This document shows positions 1-36,699 of a DNA stretch of 64,000 nt, in pieces. Both the position numbers and the translations under genes were made by a program. The stretch comes from Pholis gunnellus (lineage: Eukaryota > Chordata > Actinopteri > Perciformes > Pholidae), in contig OU342805.1 of the NCBI GenBank assembly GCA_910591455.2, positions 28,564,159 to 28,628,158 of the forward strand, written 5' to 3'. The notes under the pieces were generated by a model. It searched no databases. It was not told where the DNA came from and saw only the letters and a list, made by a program, of their open reading frames with translations. Within the stretch, counting starts at the first letter, position 1, and each line of letters starts with the position of its first letter.

Positions 1-759
1 GATTTGGTGAGCTGGTGAGCAAACATCATGGATGTGTGCTGCTTCTCTTTATGTGTTTTCTATACATTTAAACCGACCAAGAGTTGTTTTAGAATGAATC
101 ACGTTTCTTTGTCATTAATAGAACCAGCAGCTTATTATCAGTGCTGCTCCTTTACTTCCACGTCTTCTTCATGGATCATCATCGTCCATCAACGTCTTCT
201 CTGCGTTTGATTTAAAGTCTCATGAATACAGCTGCTCGTGTCTTATTTTAATTCACATCCGTTACTTCAATAACATAATAAACATATTTCATTTGAGCCA
301 AACTTTTTCAATTCAACAATCAAACAATAAAGTTTGTTTCCCTTGAAAATTCAATGGGTTAGTTTTATTAAATGTATTTTTTAGGGGACAGGGTTGCACC
401 TTTTTACAGCCTTTTTTAGCATTTTAAATATTAACCGTCATGTTCATATTAAAGACAAGGTTTTTCAATTAAAAACTAATTATCCTGAAGTATAAAAAAT
501 TCATTCATCCGACAAAAATCCACGACCGCTGGCGAGAAGCTAGAAGTCTAAAGTCACTGGTCCAAAAACGAGAATGCACTTTTATTTGACATTTCCCCTC
601 ATTAGCATATTAAAGAACGGCAGCGTTGTGTGCGTGTCGGCCTTCGGAGGATTCCTGCTTTCACCTCCGCAGATTAAAAAATGAGTGCAACACGTGTTCA
701 CAGTGATGAAGGACACGCGGCTTCATGTGTACTAAAGCAATGAGCGGTCGTGTGTCCAG
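1..759. other. mmp24 upstream intron, unannotated
   Basis: AT-rich sequence leading to the acceptor at 758-759. No coding exon, RNA gene or clear repeat seen. Confidence 0.6.
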
Positions 760-23884
<23,125 letters not shown>

Positions 23885-25380
23885 CAGGCAACTGTGCTTT
23901 GAAGGAGTCAAAGTTCATGGATTGAAGGGGGTCAAGCAGTCGGCATACTGTAAGCTAGCTTAGGTTGGCTAATGGTCAATGGCCCAAAAAAAAAAAAAAA
24001 GCAATGGAAAGTCAATGCTGGAAGACGCTTCTTGTGCTAGCTAGTGATTAAAGAGCGGACGCTGAACATGCTCTGCAGGAGTAGATTTAGACGTTGGATC
24101 AGTTTGTGCGTGAAGAATTCGTTCCACTTCAGTCCACAACAGCGAGGATACTGGTTTAGTCTTTTATCGTTTCTTACCGGGCAAAGACGCATAAAACATA
24201 AGACTTGTTCTCGCTGAGGACGGCGAGAACAAGTCTGCAAAGACTCCAGGAGGATGTGATTGGCTGAGGGAGATAACGCACCTGATTTGATAACTTCTCT
24301 GGCTAAACGGATCTTATGAGCGACACTGAACTTTGACTATTTCTTCTGGGACCTACAACACGACTCTCCTTCTCAGTGACAATAAAAAGAACGAGTATGC
24401 TCCTCAAAGACAAACGCCGCCTCCAAGTTTGTTCTAACACAACTTGTACACGTGAACTACTTCTAATATTAAGTCAGATCAAAAAAAAAAGATTTAAAAT
24501 ATAAAATTTGGAGATAAAATATAGGTAGAAAGGCCATAACAAAAGAGAAAAACAGGGATCTCGCCGTGGATCTCTGAATTTAATTACATTTATTTATACT
24601 TGTATGAAGCTGTAAAACTGTCAAGAGGACCTTTTTCTCTTCTTTGTTTTTTTACCACACACAACAAAAAGCATCTTCATCACCACTGACTCTGACCTTT
24701 GTCAGCGCACATCTCCCCTGTTGTCATGTTCACCGCTTGGATTTATGGGTTTTGGCGGATGTAGAATATCTGGTCATCAGCGTATAATGATAGATTTCAG
24801 ATGAATGTTCGTTAAACATCCTTCTCTCTTCTAACAAGCTGCACACAACCAGGGCTCCTAATTATCAAACTTATTCAGACTGAAAATATAAAAAATGTTT
24901 TACTTTTACTCCAACTGACAAACTTCAAAATAAAAGCTGTTGATATTTTTAGTGATTGTACAAAATGTTATGATGAGTCATAACATTTGCTGAGTGTAAT
25001 TCAGGGATTTTATTTATAATAATAATAATAAGTTATTTATACATAACTACTATTGACAATTTCCTATTAATTCATCCCGCTTTAAATACTTTAACTGATG
25101 TAATCATGTTAATTCATACTTGAGATATCAAGGATTTCACACAAAGACAATGAGCTGATGAATATTTAAAATGTCATCTGTCTTTGCACAAATGTTAACT
25201 GCAAACATTGTTTTTCTTATTTTTAGGAATGAACAATATCACAGATGTGGAGTAAATATTCAGGTCTGATTGGGTATTCGGGCATGAGGGGAAATGAGAC
25301 GGAAGGTTTCTTTATATATCGTACATTTTGAGAATAAAGTTGAAATGTCAAGAATTAAATCCGATTTTCAGACTGCGGTA
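23885..25380 (+). other. probable mmp24 3' UTR
   Basis: AT-rich sequence after the stop, with candidate AATAAA signals at 24381-24386, 24929-24934 and 25333-25338. Which one is used cannot be told without transcripts. An A run at about 23986-24000 and a C run at 25594-25614 flank parts of it. Confidence 0.45.
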
Positions 25381-26984
25381 GTTTGATTTATTCTCAAGAG
25401 TTTATTTTAGCCATTTTGTCTTTATATATATATTTAGATTTAATCCACAGCTTTGAGACTTATAGTTCAACTTCATGCTAAACATTTTTACCGTTTTTAA
25501 TTTGAATGATACTGCTACTTTATTCCTAAACTCCAAAAAAGATATACTAAAAGTTCAGTCTTATTGTTGGCATTTCAACTTTATTCTCGAAGTCCCCCCC
25601 CCCCCCCCCCCCCCTCACTACAACACTTTACTGTAATCTGTTTTATAAATGCGTCCAAACACTCAGCAAAGAACCTTTGTAATCCTAGATTGGGTCTGAA
25701 GTGTAATTCTTAGAAGTTTGATAAATACGAGTCCTGAGCTTGAACGAGTTGGTTCGTTCCTTGAGTCCGTCTTCATCCTCCTTTAAATGGAGGTTTTGAC
25801 TACAGGGAGACGGAGGCAGAGGACCGGGGGATGCACAGAGGATACATGTGGGTCTGTATCAGTACGCCGTCTGCGGAGCGGCGACATCGACCGATTTTAA
25901 TGAAGTACTTCTGTTCACAAAGCTCTAATAGCGGCGACTCGCCCTCCACATCGCTGGCTGTGATCCCGCTGTCCTCCCTCTGTCCATCTGGCCTCAGTTG
26001 GTCCGTCCTCTCCGACTATTTCATCTTTCCCCCTTTTACCTTCTCCGTCCATCTGTGCCGCCCTCCTCCTTTACTCACCTTCTGTTTTACGTCTTTTGAG
26101 GTCCAGCATCTCACAACTTCTTCATCAATACAACATCTCGATCCAGTTTGCTTAACACTGCAAGTTGCTCGTCCACGTTCCGTCATTTTAGTCATGCTGT
26201 CGTTAGGATTTAATACGTGCTTTCATTGTTGGTTCAGAATTTGTCTGCAGTTTTGTCAAAAAAAGTGCCGACATTTTGTGTCGTCTTTGGGTCTGAATTG
26301 TGAAACTTTTACTCCTCAGAGGGATTTTTTTTGGACACATTTTAAACGCACCTTGTGTTACTTTTTGTGCACTAAGGTGCGTTAGCTGTGTGGCAACATG
26401 TTTCGCTTTTGACAAACTGTGCAGAAACTTGAGCTAAAATGTGTTAGCGGATGACGGCTTGTAGGCTGTGTGAGTTTCTGTGAGGCAAGAAGTAAGATTT
26501 GAGTCCATTTTCATCAATTTAGAGAACAACAACCTGCAAAGGAAAAGAGTTTTTCGCACAATGTCTTGAGTAGTTTCTGCGACGTTAGGATGTTTTAAAC
26601 GGCTGCCGTTCTGTGACGCCAACATGTAAAGTTTCTATGTTCCCCTTTGATGAAAATATGTATCCGATTGGTCGAGTAGAAGCACGCACCAAAAAACCCG
26701 GTAGATTAGAGTCACCTTACGTAACACTCGTCTCCTCACCACATCGTCTAAACCAGCAGCAGCTCTATTTAAATGCACCAGCTGCTCGTTTAAATGTCAT
26801 TAACTCCAACGTGACTCGTGATGGTTCACTCGGAGGCCAGCCGGCCCCCCAGAGGGGGTTTGGAGTCCCCCATCCATGACCTCCTACCCCGGGCTAGAAA
26901 TCACTGGTGCAGGGTGAGTTGGGAAATCCTGGCCGAGTCATTGTCCGTGTGAATCTAGAACTACTCATTATACTGTTCGCACAG

Positions 26985-27559
26985 TCTTAGAAATAAAGGC
27001 GCTAACTGAGACCATATAGGGTTCTTTGGATTGTCCTCACAGGAGAATCCTTTTTGTAAAGGTTCAACCTAGAACCCTTTCAGATGGTTCTACCTGGAAC
27101 CCCCTATGAGAGGTTCTACAGAGGACCCATCTATGGTGTAATGGTTCCACCCTTAACCTTCTCTAAACGGTTCTATCCAGAACCTTTCCACCTTCTAAGA
27201 CCTCCGATCACACCGAGACGCGTCGCAACACTTGGCATTGGTTGTTCTCCACCACGACCACGATTCAGCTTCGCTCGGGCAATTTGACCCGCGTCCAACA
27301 AGACGGTGGGCTCAGAGGATATTATATATATATATTATATATATATATATACTATATATATATATAGTATATATATTATATATTATACATTTCAAACAAT
27401 TCTTGAAGAACTCTTTCTCCCAAAAAGAGTTATTTGGTTAAAAAGGGTTCTTAATGGAACCCCTAGTCCTATAAGGAACCCTTTTCTTCAAAAGAGGATT
27501 TTTCTGCGTACAACCTCATTCCTTCAGGTAGAACCCTTTTGGAACCCTTATTTCTAAGA
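26985..27559. mobile_element. MITE with 15-bp terminal inverted repeats
   Basis: The left end tcttagaaataaagg is matched by the inverse of the right end ccttatttctaaga. The interior has many ggttct/agaacc words that can fold, plus (TA)n at about 27325-27392. No coding sequence. It resembles a common fish MITE type, but I cannot name it. Confidence 0.6.
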
Positions 27560-27728
27560 GTACACACACACACACACACGCGCGCGAATAATGCAGCAGC
27601 CAGCATGTCTGTCCTCATCCTTCTCAAGGCCACTTTACATTTAAAAGAGTACTGATGTCTGCCTCTGTACACCCCCCCTCTCCCCCCTCTCTTTCTCTCT
27701 CTTTCTCTCTCTCCCCTCCCTCTCTCTC

Positions 27729-27770
<42 letters not shown>

Positions 27771-30029
27771 TCTCTCTCTCTCTCTCCCCTTGTTCTTGTT
27801 CTCGTTCGCTCAGCTTTGTACCGAGCTCACCGAGCTCTCTTGTCCTGCAGTAATTGAATGTGTTCTTGCCGCATATCCGTGCAATTACTCGCTGCTGTCG
27901 AGAGCAATCCAGCACACGCGGCAACGTTCAGCACAAATCGATGTCGTTCAATATCCCTTACGGCGACGTTTGGTCTCGGCGGGACAGAAAACGCACATTT
28001 GTTCCGTGAGGGCGTACAGAGGAGGAAGACATTCGGCTTCTTTTACCTTGAAGCCGCCGGTGAACCGGCTGTGAGGGAACATGAATGTCTGTTGGACCAA
28101 ACTTCTTTCTCTTTGAGTGTCAAAAGATATATATCTGATCAAAAGTCTGTAAAATAGAAAGATTACTAAAGGAGGGTTTTCATTCATGTATTACTTCCTT
28201 GATTTATCAATTCGTGATATTTTATATGAGACGAGCTTCAGAATTACTTTTTTTTTCAACCAACAGCCCAAAGAGATCCGGTTTATGATCTATAAGACAA
28301 ACAACATGGCAGAAAATAATCACGCTTGAGAAGCTTGAGGCAACAAATTATATTATAAATTATCAAACTAGTTCTGTTCTGTGGAGCTCAGTCATGTTCT
28401 TCATATGAATGTTGAGTTTGTGTTCACAGCGGGAATGTGATCGCTGGGGAAATATCAACACAATGTATTGAATCTTATAATTGAAGTCAGTATTTTAAAT
28501 GTCTGATTACATTTTGTAATGAAACCTTTGAATGAAGATGAACTCAGCCTGTATGTTTACTGACAGCAGAACGTTCATGTGGTTCATCATCTCATCATCA
28601 CACTGAGTCGTTTAACAGCACTGCTCATCTCCATGTCACTGTGTTGGGTTTTCATTTGCATTTTTCTTCCTCAGTTCATTTATTTCTCAGCTGTTTTCTG
28701 CTTTTGTGCCCTTCTTAGACTTTGTTCGGGTGGTCGTCGGCTGTGCGGCGTCTCCGCTGGACGCTGCTGTACTTTGTGAATACAGTCGAGCTCCAGCTGT
28801 GAAGGTTTAGTGATTTAACGTGAGAGACGAGAGGGAGAGTTGTAGCTTCCTCCCTGAGGGGGGAGACGTTTCGTGGAGCTCCATCCCACCTCAACATGTC
28901 ATAATAACAAATATCTCCTAATTCATCTCACTCGTTGTTCTTGGTGCTCATTTATGACGAGAGATGTAGTTGTTGTCGCTGAACAGCACAGACAGGATTA
29001 TTAATGACTTCAGTGTTGCTATCAGGTACTTAAAACCACCGTCCGTCTCCTTTTATGTTGCGAGCCGCTGAGTCGCTGCACCGATGCAATCGTGGGATTA
29101 AGTGCCTTGCTTCACGGCACTTCAGCGGTAGATGTTGAGGGAGAGAAGAGCGCTTCTCCTGCAGCTCCACGTGCAGATTTCTATACGACGCTTTTTTTGG
29201 GGCGTTAAAGCCGACGACTTCCTGGTTTGTTGCTTGATTTGTTTTTGTTTTTTGTTTGGTTTATTAACCGATGTTTCTATGACGACGAATGACTCCGGTT
29301 CTCACATCATCTTCATCATCTTCATCAGGTTTCAGTGGTTTTTATTGAAGAGGCTTTGTGGAGGTTGTTGAGCGCAGTAATTAAAGAGAGAGGGAAACAA
29401 AGGACGGTGGTGTGCAGGTAAAACACTCTTTTCCATCGTGTTTTATCTAAAACACATTTAAATACTTTAATTGTGTTCAGAGACACGACCCTCCTTTAAC
29501 CCTCTGGGGGGGAATGTATATATTTACTGAGATTTACAGAAGAATAGCAGTTTACAGCAGTACAGTGTATTTCAGCAGATGTCTGTTTGTGGAAATGGAA
29601 GAAAGGTACTTGAAGAACACACACTGTCGTGATTTATTGTCGCTTATTCATATTACTCGTGGAACACGCATAAAGACAAAATATATGTACATGAGATTGT
29701 TTAGCCTGGACGCTGTCTGAAACGTATTTATTCCTCTGTACGTGTCACAGAGGGCAACGCGTCCTCTGAAGATTTGCCTCTCTGATGGTTGTTGTGAGCA
29801 GACCTGAGACAAACACGCTTCATCTACGCCGGCGGTGTGTTGGGTTCGTCCGCCTCTGCGTCCGAAACCGGCCACCACTGAATCCTCGTCTTTCTCAATG
29901 TCACCGTGAGTCCGTCGTGCAAACATTACTTCATTCAAAAGATTAATCAAAGAGCTTTGTTTCCACTGTGGCGAGCAGATACATACAGAAAAAAACAAAC
30001 TAAGAAACTAAGAGGAGCATTTCGTCCCA

Positions 30030-30140
30030 GGTCTAGTGGTGGTCTGGTGGTCTAGTGGTGGTCTGGTGGTCTGGTGGTGGTCTGGTGGTCTGGTGGTCTG
30101 GTGGTGGTCTGGTGGTCTGGTGGTCTGGTGGTGGTCTTTA
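30030..30140. repeat. GGTCTGGTG-type minisatellite
   Basis: Short units of ggtggtctggtggtctagtg and variants. No coding sense. Confidence 0.8.
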
Positions 30141-31923
30141 AAGCTAGACTTAGTAATCACATATCGCCACTCCTCAAACCGGGGTGACACTTGCCAAAGA
30201 TGGTTCATCTGCGTTACGATGAGGACCAACTCTGAAGAGGGGAAGTGTTCAGTTGGTAGACTTTCAGCTAATGCTAATTAATTGGTGCCATAACTTTCTT
30301 TTACCAAAGTAACTGTATTTGACACAATGCACTTCAGGTCTTTCTGCGTGGTTTTGATATAAAGGGAGCACATCGTTGAACAAACATAGTTTTGTTCTTC
30401 GTCACTTCCGTTGGAAGCGACGGCAATCAGGAAACGGAGGAATGATTACAGCAAGCAGAAGCTTTTTTAATATATTCAGACTTAAAAATGTATTAAACAA
30501 CCTGAAGAATAAAAGTAAATGTAGTTTACTCAACCCAGTCGCCAGAACAAATGTTACAGAGACGTTTCATATCAGTCAGATCATGAAGGTCGGATGAGTC
30601 ATTCTGCATAAAATTAGCCGAGTGCTTGTGTGTGTTTGTGGAGCAATGGGCCTTCAGAACAACAGAACAATGGGAGTTTATTTTTGGGATAACATAATAA
30701 ATGGGCGTTTGGTCCAATGTGACAATAATCCGGACTATTGGTTTAGTTTTCACACAGGACATGAACAGCGGCCTCCCGGGTGAAAGTCCTGTGTTTGTTT
30801 GACCCGTTCACCCCCAAATCCCCGTCATCCTGAGTGGACCTCCTCTTATTAACATGTCGTCCTGGTGACTGGGCTGAGTTCACCAACCTGTTCAGGCTCA
30901 TTTAGCCTTTCGTCTGATGTGTATTCTAGGCGACAGCTGCTTTGGTAAACTGAATCCAAAACAATGAATGGCATGAAAACAAAAGAACACTGAACACCAA
31001 CGTTTGTTTAAATAGGAACATTTAGCACTCACTCTGTGAGTCCGCCCACTGAGGTAAACGCTCATATTTCCTGTACAAAGGTTGTTTTATAACTAAGATC
31101 ACATTTCACCACTTTCAGTGAATCGGCACAAATTGCAGCTTAAAGCGGATGAAAGTGATCTCCGGCGGCGTTGCTGTGAGTTTGGAGTGTGGCTTCATGT
31201 GTCTACGTCTTCCTTTAACTTGCCTGTTGTTGCCTTTTTAGTTTCTAACGTTCTCTTTTCTTAAAAAAAACTAATATATATACGTAGATGAATAAAAACA
31301 TATCAAAGGCAGTCTGGGCAGACTTTTTGAAGTAACAAGATATATTGATATTGATTGGATAATATCACTACTACTACTACTAATACTACTGCTAGGGAGG
31401 TTTTAACAGATATAGCTTTAAGAGAGATTCATTTCAGTTCGTTTTCTTATAAAGAAAAGTTTTCTGTAAATACCTTCTTACTTGTTTTTTGGGTTTTTTG
31501 ACTAAATGGGTTGATTATAAAATCAAAAAGATAAAAATCTGACCTTGGCTCACTTCTTTACATGCACGTTGATGCAGCACTTTGTTTGAGGGTTGTTTTT
31601 TTTTATCGAGTCATCACGTAGTCCAAATATCCGCTCATGTAAATATGAAGACCAACAAAAGCTGGTGAAAGGTTTTTGTATTTTTATTTCTCTTGTTTAA
31701 GATGAAAGTCATCATCCTTTGCACATAATGTTATACCATCATTATGACAATGCTTATATTGGATAGGCATGTTTACGTTTATGATTATTACCAGTTTTAT
31801 TTCTGATGAGATTATTTAAAATGCTAACATGAGCAGAGATGATTTCTTTAGATTTGGTTTGGTTTTACTGTCCCACGCGAATTATATACCAATAACACCA
31901 TGTTCTGTTAACAATGAAATGTC

Positions 31924-31960
31924 AATAAAAGTCAAAAACTTTGTTGTTTGTAACACTGTT
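31924..31960 (+). promoter_or_regulatory. candidate distal poly(A) site
   Basis: AATAAA at 31924-31929 is followed about 18 bp later by a TG-rich stretch (ttgttgtttgt), a textbook cleavage signal. It could be a distal mmp24 end about 8 kb past the stop, or the end of an unseen transcript. Confidence 0.35.
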
Positions 31961-32159
31961 TTTAATGGATAGCATGTTTTGAGTTGTTCAATGATATCCA
32001 GATCTGTTCACTTTAAATTCCCTCTTGAATCTTCATGCAGTCGTAGCCTGATCTTCCAATTAGGCCTCTTTCTACAAGGCATCTGCCCGTCGAGGCCGAC
32101 GCTGGATCAGGCAGTCGCTACGGCCGTTGGAGCAGACAAATGGAGAGAGGCCGGCGAAA

Positions 32160-32730
32160 GCAACCGAGGGTTTTACTCACATGTTTCCCCTCTGGCTCTT
32201 CTCCTGCCTCTCCTCAGCACGACGAGTTCCTGCATCGACAGTCTGCCTCCAAACGGTCATGAGTGGATTCCTCACAGTTGTTGGGATCCTCACAGCGCAG
32301 GCAACGGGCGACCACCGGGTCTGGAGCCTGTCGAGGCAACGCTGGCTCAGCCCTCGCAAACGTGCTGGTGGACTGAGCTCCATCCAGGACTTTCTGTGTT
32401 GCGTACTTTCTCCTGCCATGTGATGCCCAAGATGCGGTGTGGGCATCGCCGGTGGAAGCCAGTCTTCTTGTCTGTTGTAAGGGGGTCCAGGTCTCACTAC
32501 TGTACAGCAGGGTGATGGTAACGAAGGCTCGGTAGACCTGGAGTTTGGTGCGTACAGTTAGGGTCTTGTTGGACTCTCTTGGACAGCTCGGCCATCACTG
32601 CGGTGAATCCAGTGAGGGTTGCTGGAGACTGGGGGGGGTTTGACTTCCTGACACATGACGTTGGTCTTCTGAATGCTGATGATGAGGGCGAACTCCTTAC
32701 AAGCATGATGAGCGCTTGTCCATCAACCCC
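32160..32730 (-). mobile_element. decayed LINE reverse-transcriptase 3' fragment
   Basis: On the - strand a broken frame reads PHRILGITWQEKVRN, the motif that follows the RT domain in several fish non-LTR retrotransposons, with further RT-like pieces on both sides. Several stops and frameshifts; not functional. Confidence 0.6.
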
Positions 32731-33534
32731 TGGACTCCTGACACTGTGTGGGATGCTATAGCAAGGCCGGTTACTTTGGCCTTGGACTGCAAGCGGGCAA
32801 GCATGAAGAGTTTGCTTTCAGCTCTGGTTTACAGGTAGACGGTTTCAGGAATAAAGCCAAATGCAAACAACACCAGGAGAGAGAAGAAGATTCCGACGAG
32901 GGTCGGTGCCAGAATGCAGCTTCAGGCTTTCAAAAACTAAATGTTTTGTTTTAGTGACTTACATCTTGAATAAACTTCCATAAATCTCCTATTTCTAATG
33001 GCTAATTTGCCATTCTTTTTTTGTCAAAATATGAACAAACGTAGATAAAGAAACAAGGCTCATGGCCGACAAAGGATTCTTTGTAGGCCCCCAAGTAACA
33101 GGAACTGTTAAAGTAAGACATTATAATAATAAAAGTTACAACATCTATTATACTTCTTCTCTTCACACTGTTGTGCCAAGACATAACTCTGCAAGACTTT
33201 GAACCAGAGCCATCACACATGAACTGAACCTGCTTTTAAACTCATATCAGAAGCACAATGTTTCACAATGCATCATTGTTATCACTGACAAAACTGGTGA
33301 AATACCAAACTTCTCTCAGCCATACATTTATTTAGTATTCTTTTTTTTTACTTTAGAATAGCATTTATACTAAATGCTTTGGTTATTTGTTGCACAGACT
33401 TTATAAATGAAGAATGTTTTTGTCTTTATCGCTGTTTGTCTTCACGACGTGGGACAGCAGACAAAACTAAACTGAGCCAAACTCACAGCCGGTCATGCTT
33501 TTCCTGCTCAACCGGTACTCTGTATTAGACAGAA

Positions 33535-35098
33535 TACACTGTGTGCAGAATTATTAGGCAAGTTGTATTTTTGATAATTATTTTTATTATTGGGCCACAA
33601 TTGTGTTCTCAATCAACCCAAAAGGCTCCTTATTATCAAAGTTTCATATTTTTGGAAGTTGGTGTGCTTTCTTTTAGATTTGGCCATTTCATGAGGATAT
33701 CTGTGTGTGCAGGTAAATATTACTGTGCAGAATTATTAGGCAACTTAATAAAAAACAAATATATACCCATCTCACTTGTTTATTTTCACCAGGTAAACCA
33801 ATATAACAACTCATAATTCTGAAATAAACATTTGTGACATTCTAAAACAACCAAAAACAAATCAGTGACCAATATAGCCACCTTTCTTCACCATGACGCT
33901 CAAAAGCCTTCCATCCATAGATTCTGTCAGTGCCTTGATTTGTTTGCGATCCACATTGCGTGCAGCAGCCACCACAGCCTCCCAGACACTGTTCAGAGAG
34001 GTGTACTGTTTTCCCTCCTTGTAGAGCTGACATTTTATGAAGGACCACAGGTTCTCAATGGGGTTCAGATCAGGTGAACAAGGGGGCCATGTCATTATTT
34101 TTTCTCCTTTTAGACCTTTTCTGGCCAGCCATGCTGTGGTGTATTTTGATGCGTGTGACGGAGCATTGTCCTGCATGAATATCATGTTTTTCTTGAATGA
34201 TGGTGACTTCTTCTTGTACCACTGCTTGAAGAAGGTGTCTTCCAGAAACTGGCAGTAGGTCTGGGAGTTGATCTTCACTCCATCATCAACCCGAAAAGGT
34301 CCCACGAGCTCATCTTTGATTATACCAGCCCATACCAGTACCCCACCTCCACCTTGCTGGCGTCTGAGTCGGTGAGGAACTTCCTGCCCTTTACTGATCC
34401 AGCCTCGTGCCCATCCATCTGGCCCATCAAGACTCACTCTCATTTCATCAGACCAAAGCACCTTGGAGAAATCAGTCTTCATATATTTCTTGGCCCAATC
34501 TTGACGTTTTATCTTGTGCGTCTTGTTCAAAGGTGGCCTCTTTTTGGCTTTCCTTACCTTGGCCAGGTCCCTAAGTATTGAGCACCTTGTGCTTCTTGCC
34601 ACTCCAGACACGTTGCAGCTCTGAAATATGGCACAACTGGTGGCCAATGGCTTCCTGGCAACTTCACGCTTGATCCTTCTCAATTCATGGGCAGTTATTT
34701 TGCGTCTTCTTTTTTCTACACGCTTCTTGCGCCCCTGTTGACTATTTGCCAGGAACCGCTTGATTGTGCGATGATCCCGCTTCAAAAGCTTAGCAATTTC
34801 CAAACTGCTGCACCCCTCTGAAACACTTCTGACAATTTTTGACTTTTCAGAGTCTGTCAAATCTCTTTTCTGACCCATTTTCCCAAAGGAAAGGAAGTTG
34901 CCTAATAATTAAGCACACCTTTTGTAGGGTGTTGATGTCGTTTGGCCACACCCCTTCTCATTACAGAGATGCACATCACCTGATTTACTTCATTGGTAGT
35001 TGGCTTTCAAGCCTATACAGCATGCAGTAGGACAAAGTGTATAAAAAGGAGGATGTGGTCAAAATACTCATTTGCCTAATAATTCTGCACACAGTGTA
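33535..35098 (-). mobile_element. complete Tc1/mariner element, DD37E type
   Basis: TA target duplications at 33535-33536 and 35097-35098 flank a 1,560-bp element. The outer terminal repeat cactgtgtgcagaattatta is exactly inverted at the right end. A second, inner pair (gtgcagaattattaggcaac near 33725; its inverse ttgcctaataattaagcac near 34900) gives an IR/DR-like layout. The only gene is the transposase on the - strand. It inserted into intergenic DNA. Confidence 0.93.
33862..34878 (-). CDS. Tc1/mariner transposase, intact, DD37E
   Basis: 338 aa, a normal length for this superfamily, starting MGQKRDLTDS. An N-terminal paired-like helix-turn-helix region (about residues 8-110) should bind the terminal repeats, with a basic GRKKR stretch between the two halves. 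The catalytic triad is visible: D144 in LWSDEMRV, D237 in MQDNAPSH, E275 in SPDLNPIENLW. Exactly 37 residues separate D237 and E275, against 34 in classical Tc1 and Sleeping Beauty. There are no stops or frameshifts, and the reading frame fills the space between the inner repeats. It would cut and paste the element at TA sites. DD37E elements are described in vertebrates under the name TRT (from memory); membership is likely but not proven. Confidence 0.93.
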   Translation of the reverse strand: MGQKRDLTDSEKSKIVRSVSEGCSSLEIAKLLKRDHRTIKRFLANSQQGRKKRVEKRRRKITAHELRRIKREVARKPLATSCAIFQSCNVSGVARSTRCSILRDLAKVRKAKKRPPLNKTHKIKRQDWAKKYMKTDFSKVLWSDEMRVSLDGPDGWARGWISKGQEVPHRLRRQQGGGGVLVWAGIIKDELVGPFRVDDGVKINSQTYCQFLEDTFFKQWYKKKSPSFKKNMIFMQDNAPSHASKYTTAWLARKGLKGEKIMTWPPCSPDLNPIENLWSFIKCQLYKEGKQYTSLNSVWEAVVAAARNVDRKQIKALTESMDGRLLSVMVKKGGYIGH

Positions 35099-36128
35099 AG
35101 CACTTCAGACTTCTTATCTTTCAACAGCCCTGGTACTAAATGAACTTCTGCAAGTCCATCAACAGTTTTGGAACATCTGTGAGATTGTGTGCAGTATAAC
35201 TAATAAATCTGCCTCGTGGTATTTTTGCTGAAATACTGCTTTAGGGATCAATACGCAGCTCGCAATATGTTCAAAGCAGCTGCCCCGTAGTGGGACCGGA
35301 CAGGCTGCCTCTGGAGATGCTGATGCCTCCCGACACCATTTCAATTCCATGACAAAGGAATGTGTCATTTGGAGCTTTTAATGTGAGACTTTCATGTCTT
35401 CTACTTTGGCCGAATGGATGGTCACATCAGCGTCATGCTCGGTGGAAGTGTTGATGCTCAATCACTGACAGTGAGAACCGGTTTAACGTCATTAGGTGCT
35501 GTCAGCAGTGAGGAGGGGAGAAGTGATTCTGCAGTGAATTCAATTCTGTTACATTTGGTGTTTTTATGTGAATTCTAATTTCAGTAGAAACTAAGAAACC
35601 TTTAGATGAATGCCTCGTGTATTCTTTGTGTCTGCCTGCCTCGCCCTGAGGTTACCTGAGCAGGTGGGAGGTTCCAGTTCGCTGAGGCCGGGACGGTAAA
35701 ATGCCGTTAATTGATCTGTAGAGAAGATGGGTGGCTGCTTCCTTTGTTGTTGTTGTTTTTGCTTCAGATGAAGTTACTTTTATTGGATATCACTGGGTTC
35801 ATTTTTGCCTGTTTCATAAATATATGTGTTAATAAACGTCTTTTCACGAGCGAGAGCTACACCACAACAATGTGACTTTCTTTTTAAAGGCGTAATGAGA
35901 TGAGGAGGTGTTGGAGGTGGAGGAGCTGGTGGAGACGAGGACTTGTGAAAGCGAGTCAGAACTCTTCTGACTGTTGTTGAGTTGGATCGATCTCATGTGA
36001 AGCACAAGCGTCTCTGCGGGGAAGGTTTTACTGTGCTGTGAATAAAACAGCTTGAGAAGAATCATCGCCTGAATCAGACGGACTGATCTGCACTTCTGCA
36101 TCCATGGTGAGTTCGTTATTTAACAACT
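35099..36128. other. interval between transposon and TRIM array
   Basis: No supported gene. Short ORFs on both strands show no family features. Confidence 0.5.
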
Positions 36129-36699
36129 AAAATATTCCTAAAATGCTCCGTAGTCCTCCTTTCCTGCTATATACGTCTCACCAAAGAATCATCTATATTT
36201 AGTTTCGTCCTGCTGCTCCTGGTGCTTTCTTCTTCTTATTGTTTGTAAAATGTCACCTGACCAACAGCAAATTGTTCATTTCTTTTTTCATTATGTATAC
36301 ATTTTTAACATTTCATGTATTTAAAAATGTATTTGAATGTTTGTAAACTTTATAATCTGAACTAGAAGGAAATATAATCGGCTGCTCAGACATGCAGTTA
36401 ATGTTAAAATGCATCTTTATTCTTTATTTGGATCCCATCAGCTTCCACAGAGTGGAACAAAACAAACAAGTCAAAATCAAAATGACCAAAAGACTAAACG
36501 GACCAAACTTAAACATCAGGACTACTGAGTGAAATCATTTCACACAAACAAAACAAGAAATGTAGCACTTGAAGTTGTTCAGCATATTTAATAAAGACAA
36601 TGTACTTCAATTATTCTTTCTTGATTTTTGGGGTTTTCATCGACGTTACTTTAGATGAAAATGTCATCAAAATGATTATAATGCATTATATTTATTTTA

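Larger units (their letters stand above)
25381..33534. other. gene-poor interval
   Basis: No supported coding exon. It contains a C run (25594-25614), a MITE (26985-27559), (TC)n at about 27690-27790, a GGTCT-type repeat (30030-30140), a possible poly(A) site (31924) and a LINE remnant (32160-32730). The longest ORF (25831-26385 +) has no recognisable family and pyrimidine-rich bias. Confidence 0.6.

Noticed and set aside
25831..26385. 184-aa + ORF
   Set aside because: No domain, odd Cys/Phe-rich pyrimidine bias, no splice or homology support.
27655..28074. 139-aa Ser/Leu-rich ORF
   Set aside because: Mostly (TC)n translation with no family features.
35844..36101. 85-aa - ORF next to the TRIM array
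   Set aside because: No domain, no repeat partner and no splice signals; left as unassigned sequence.
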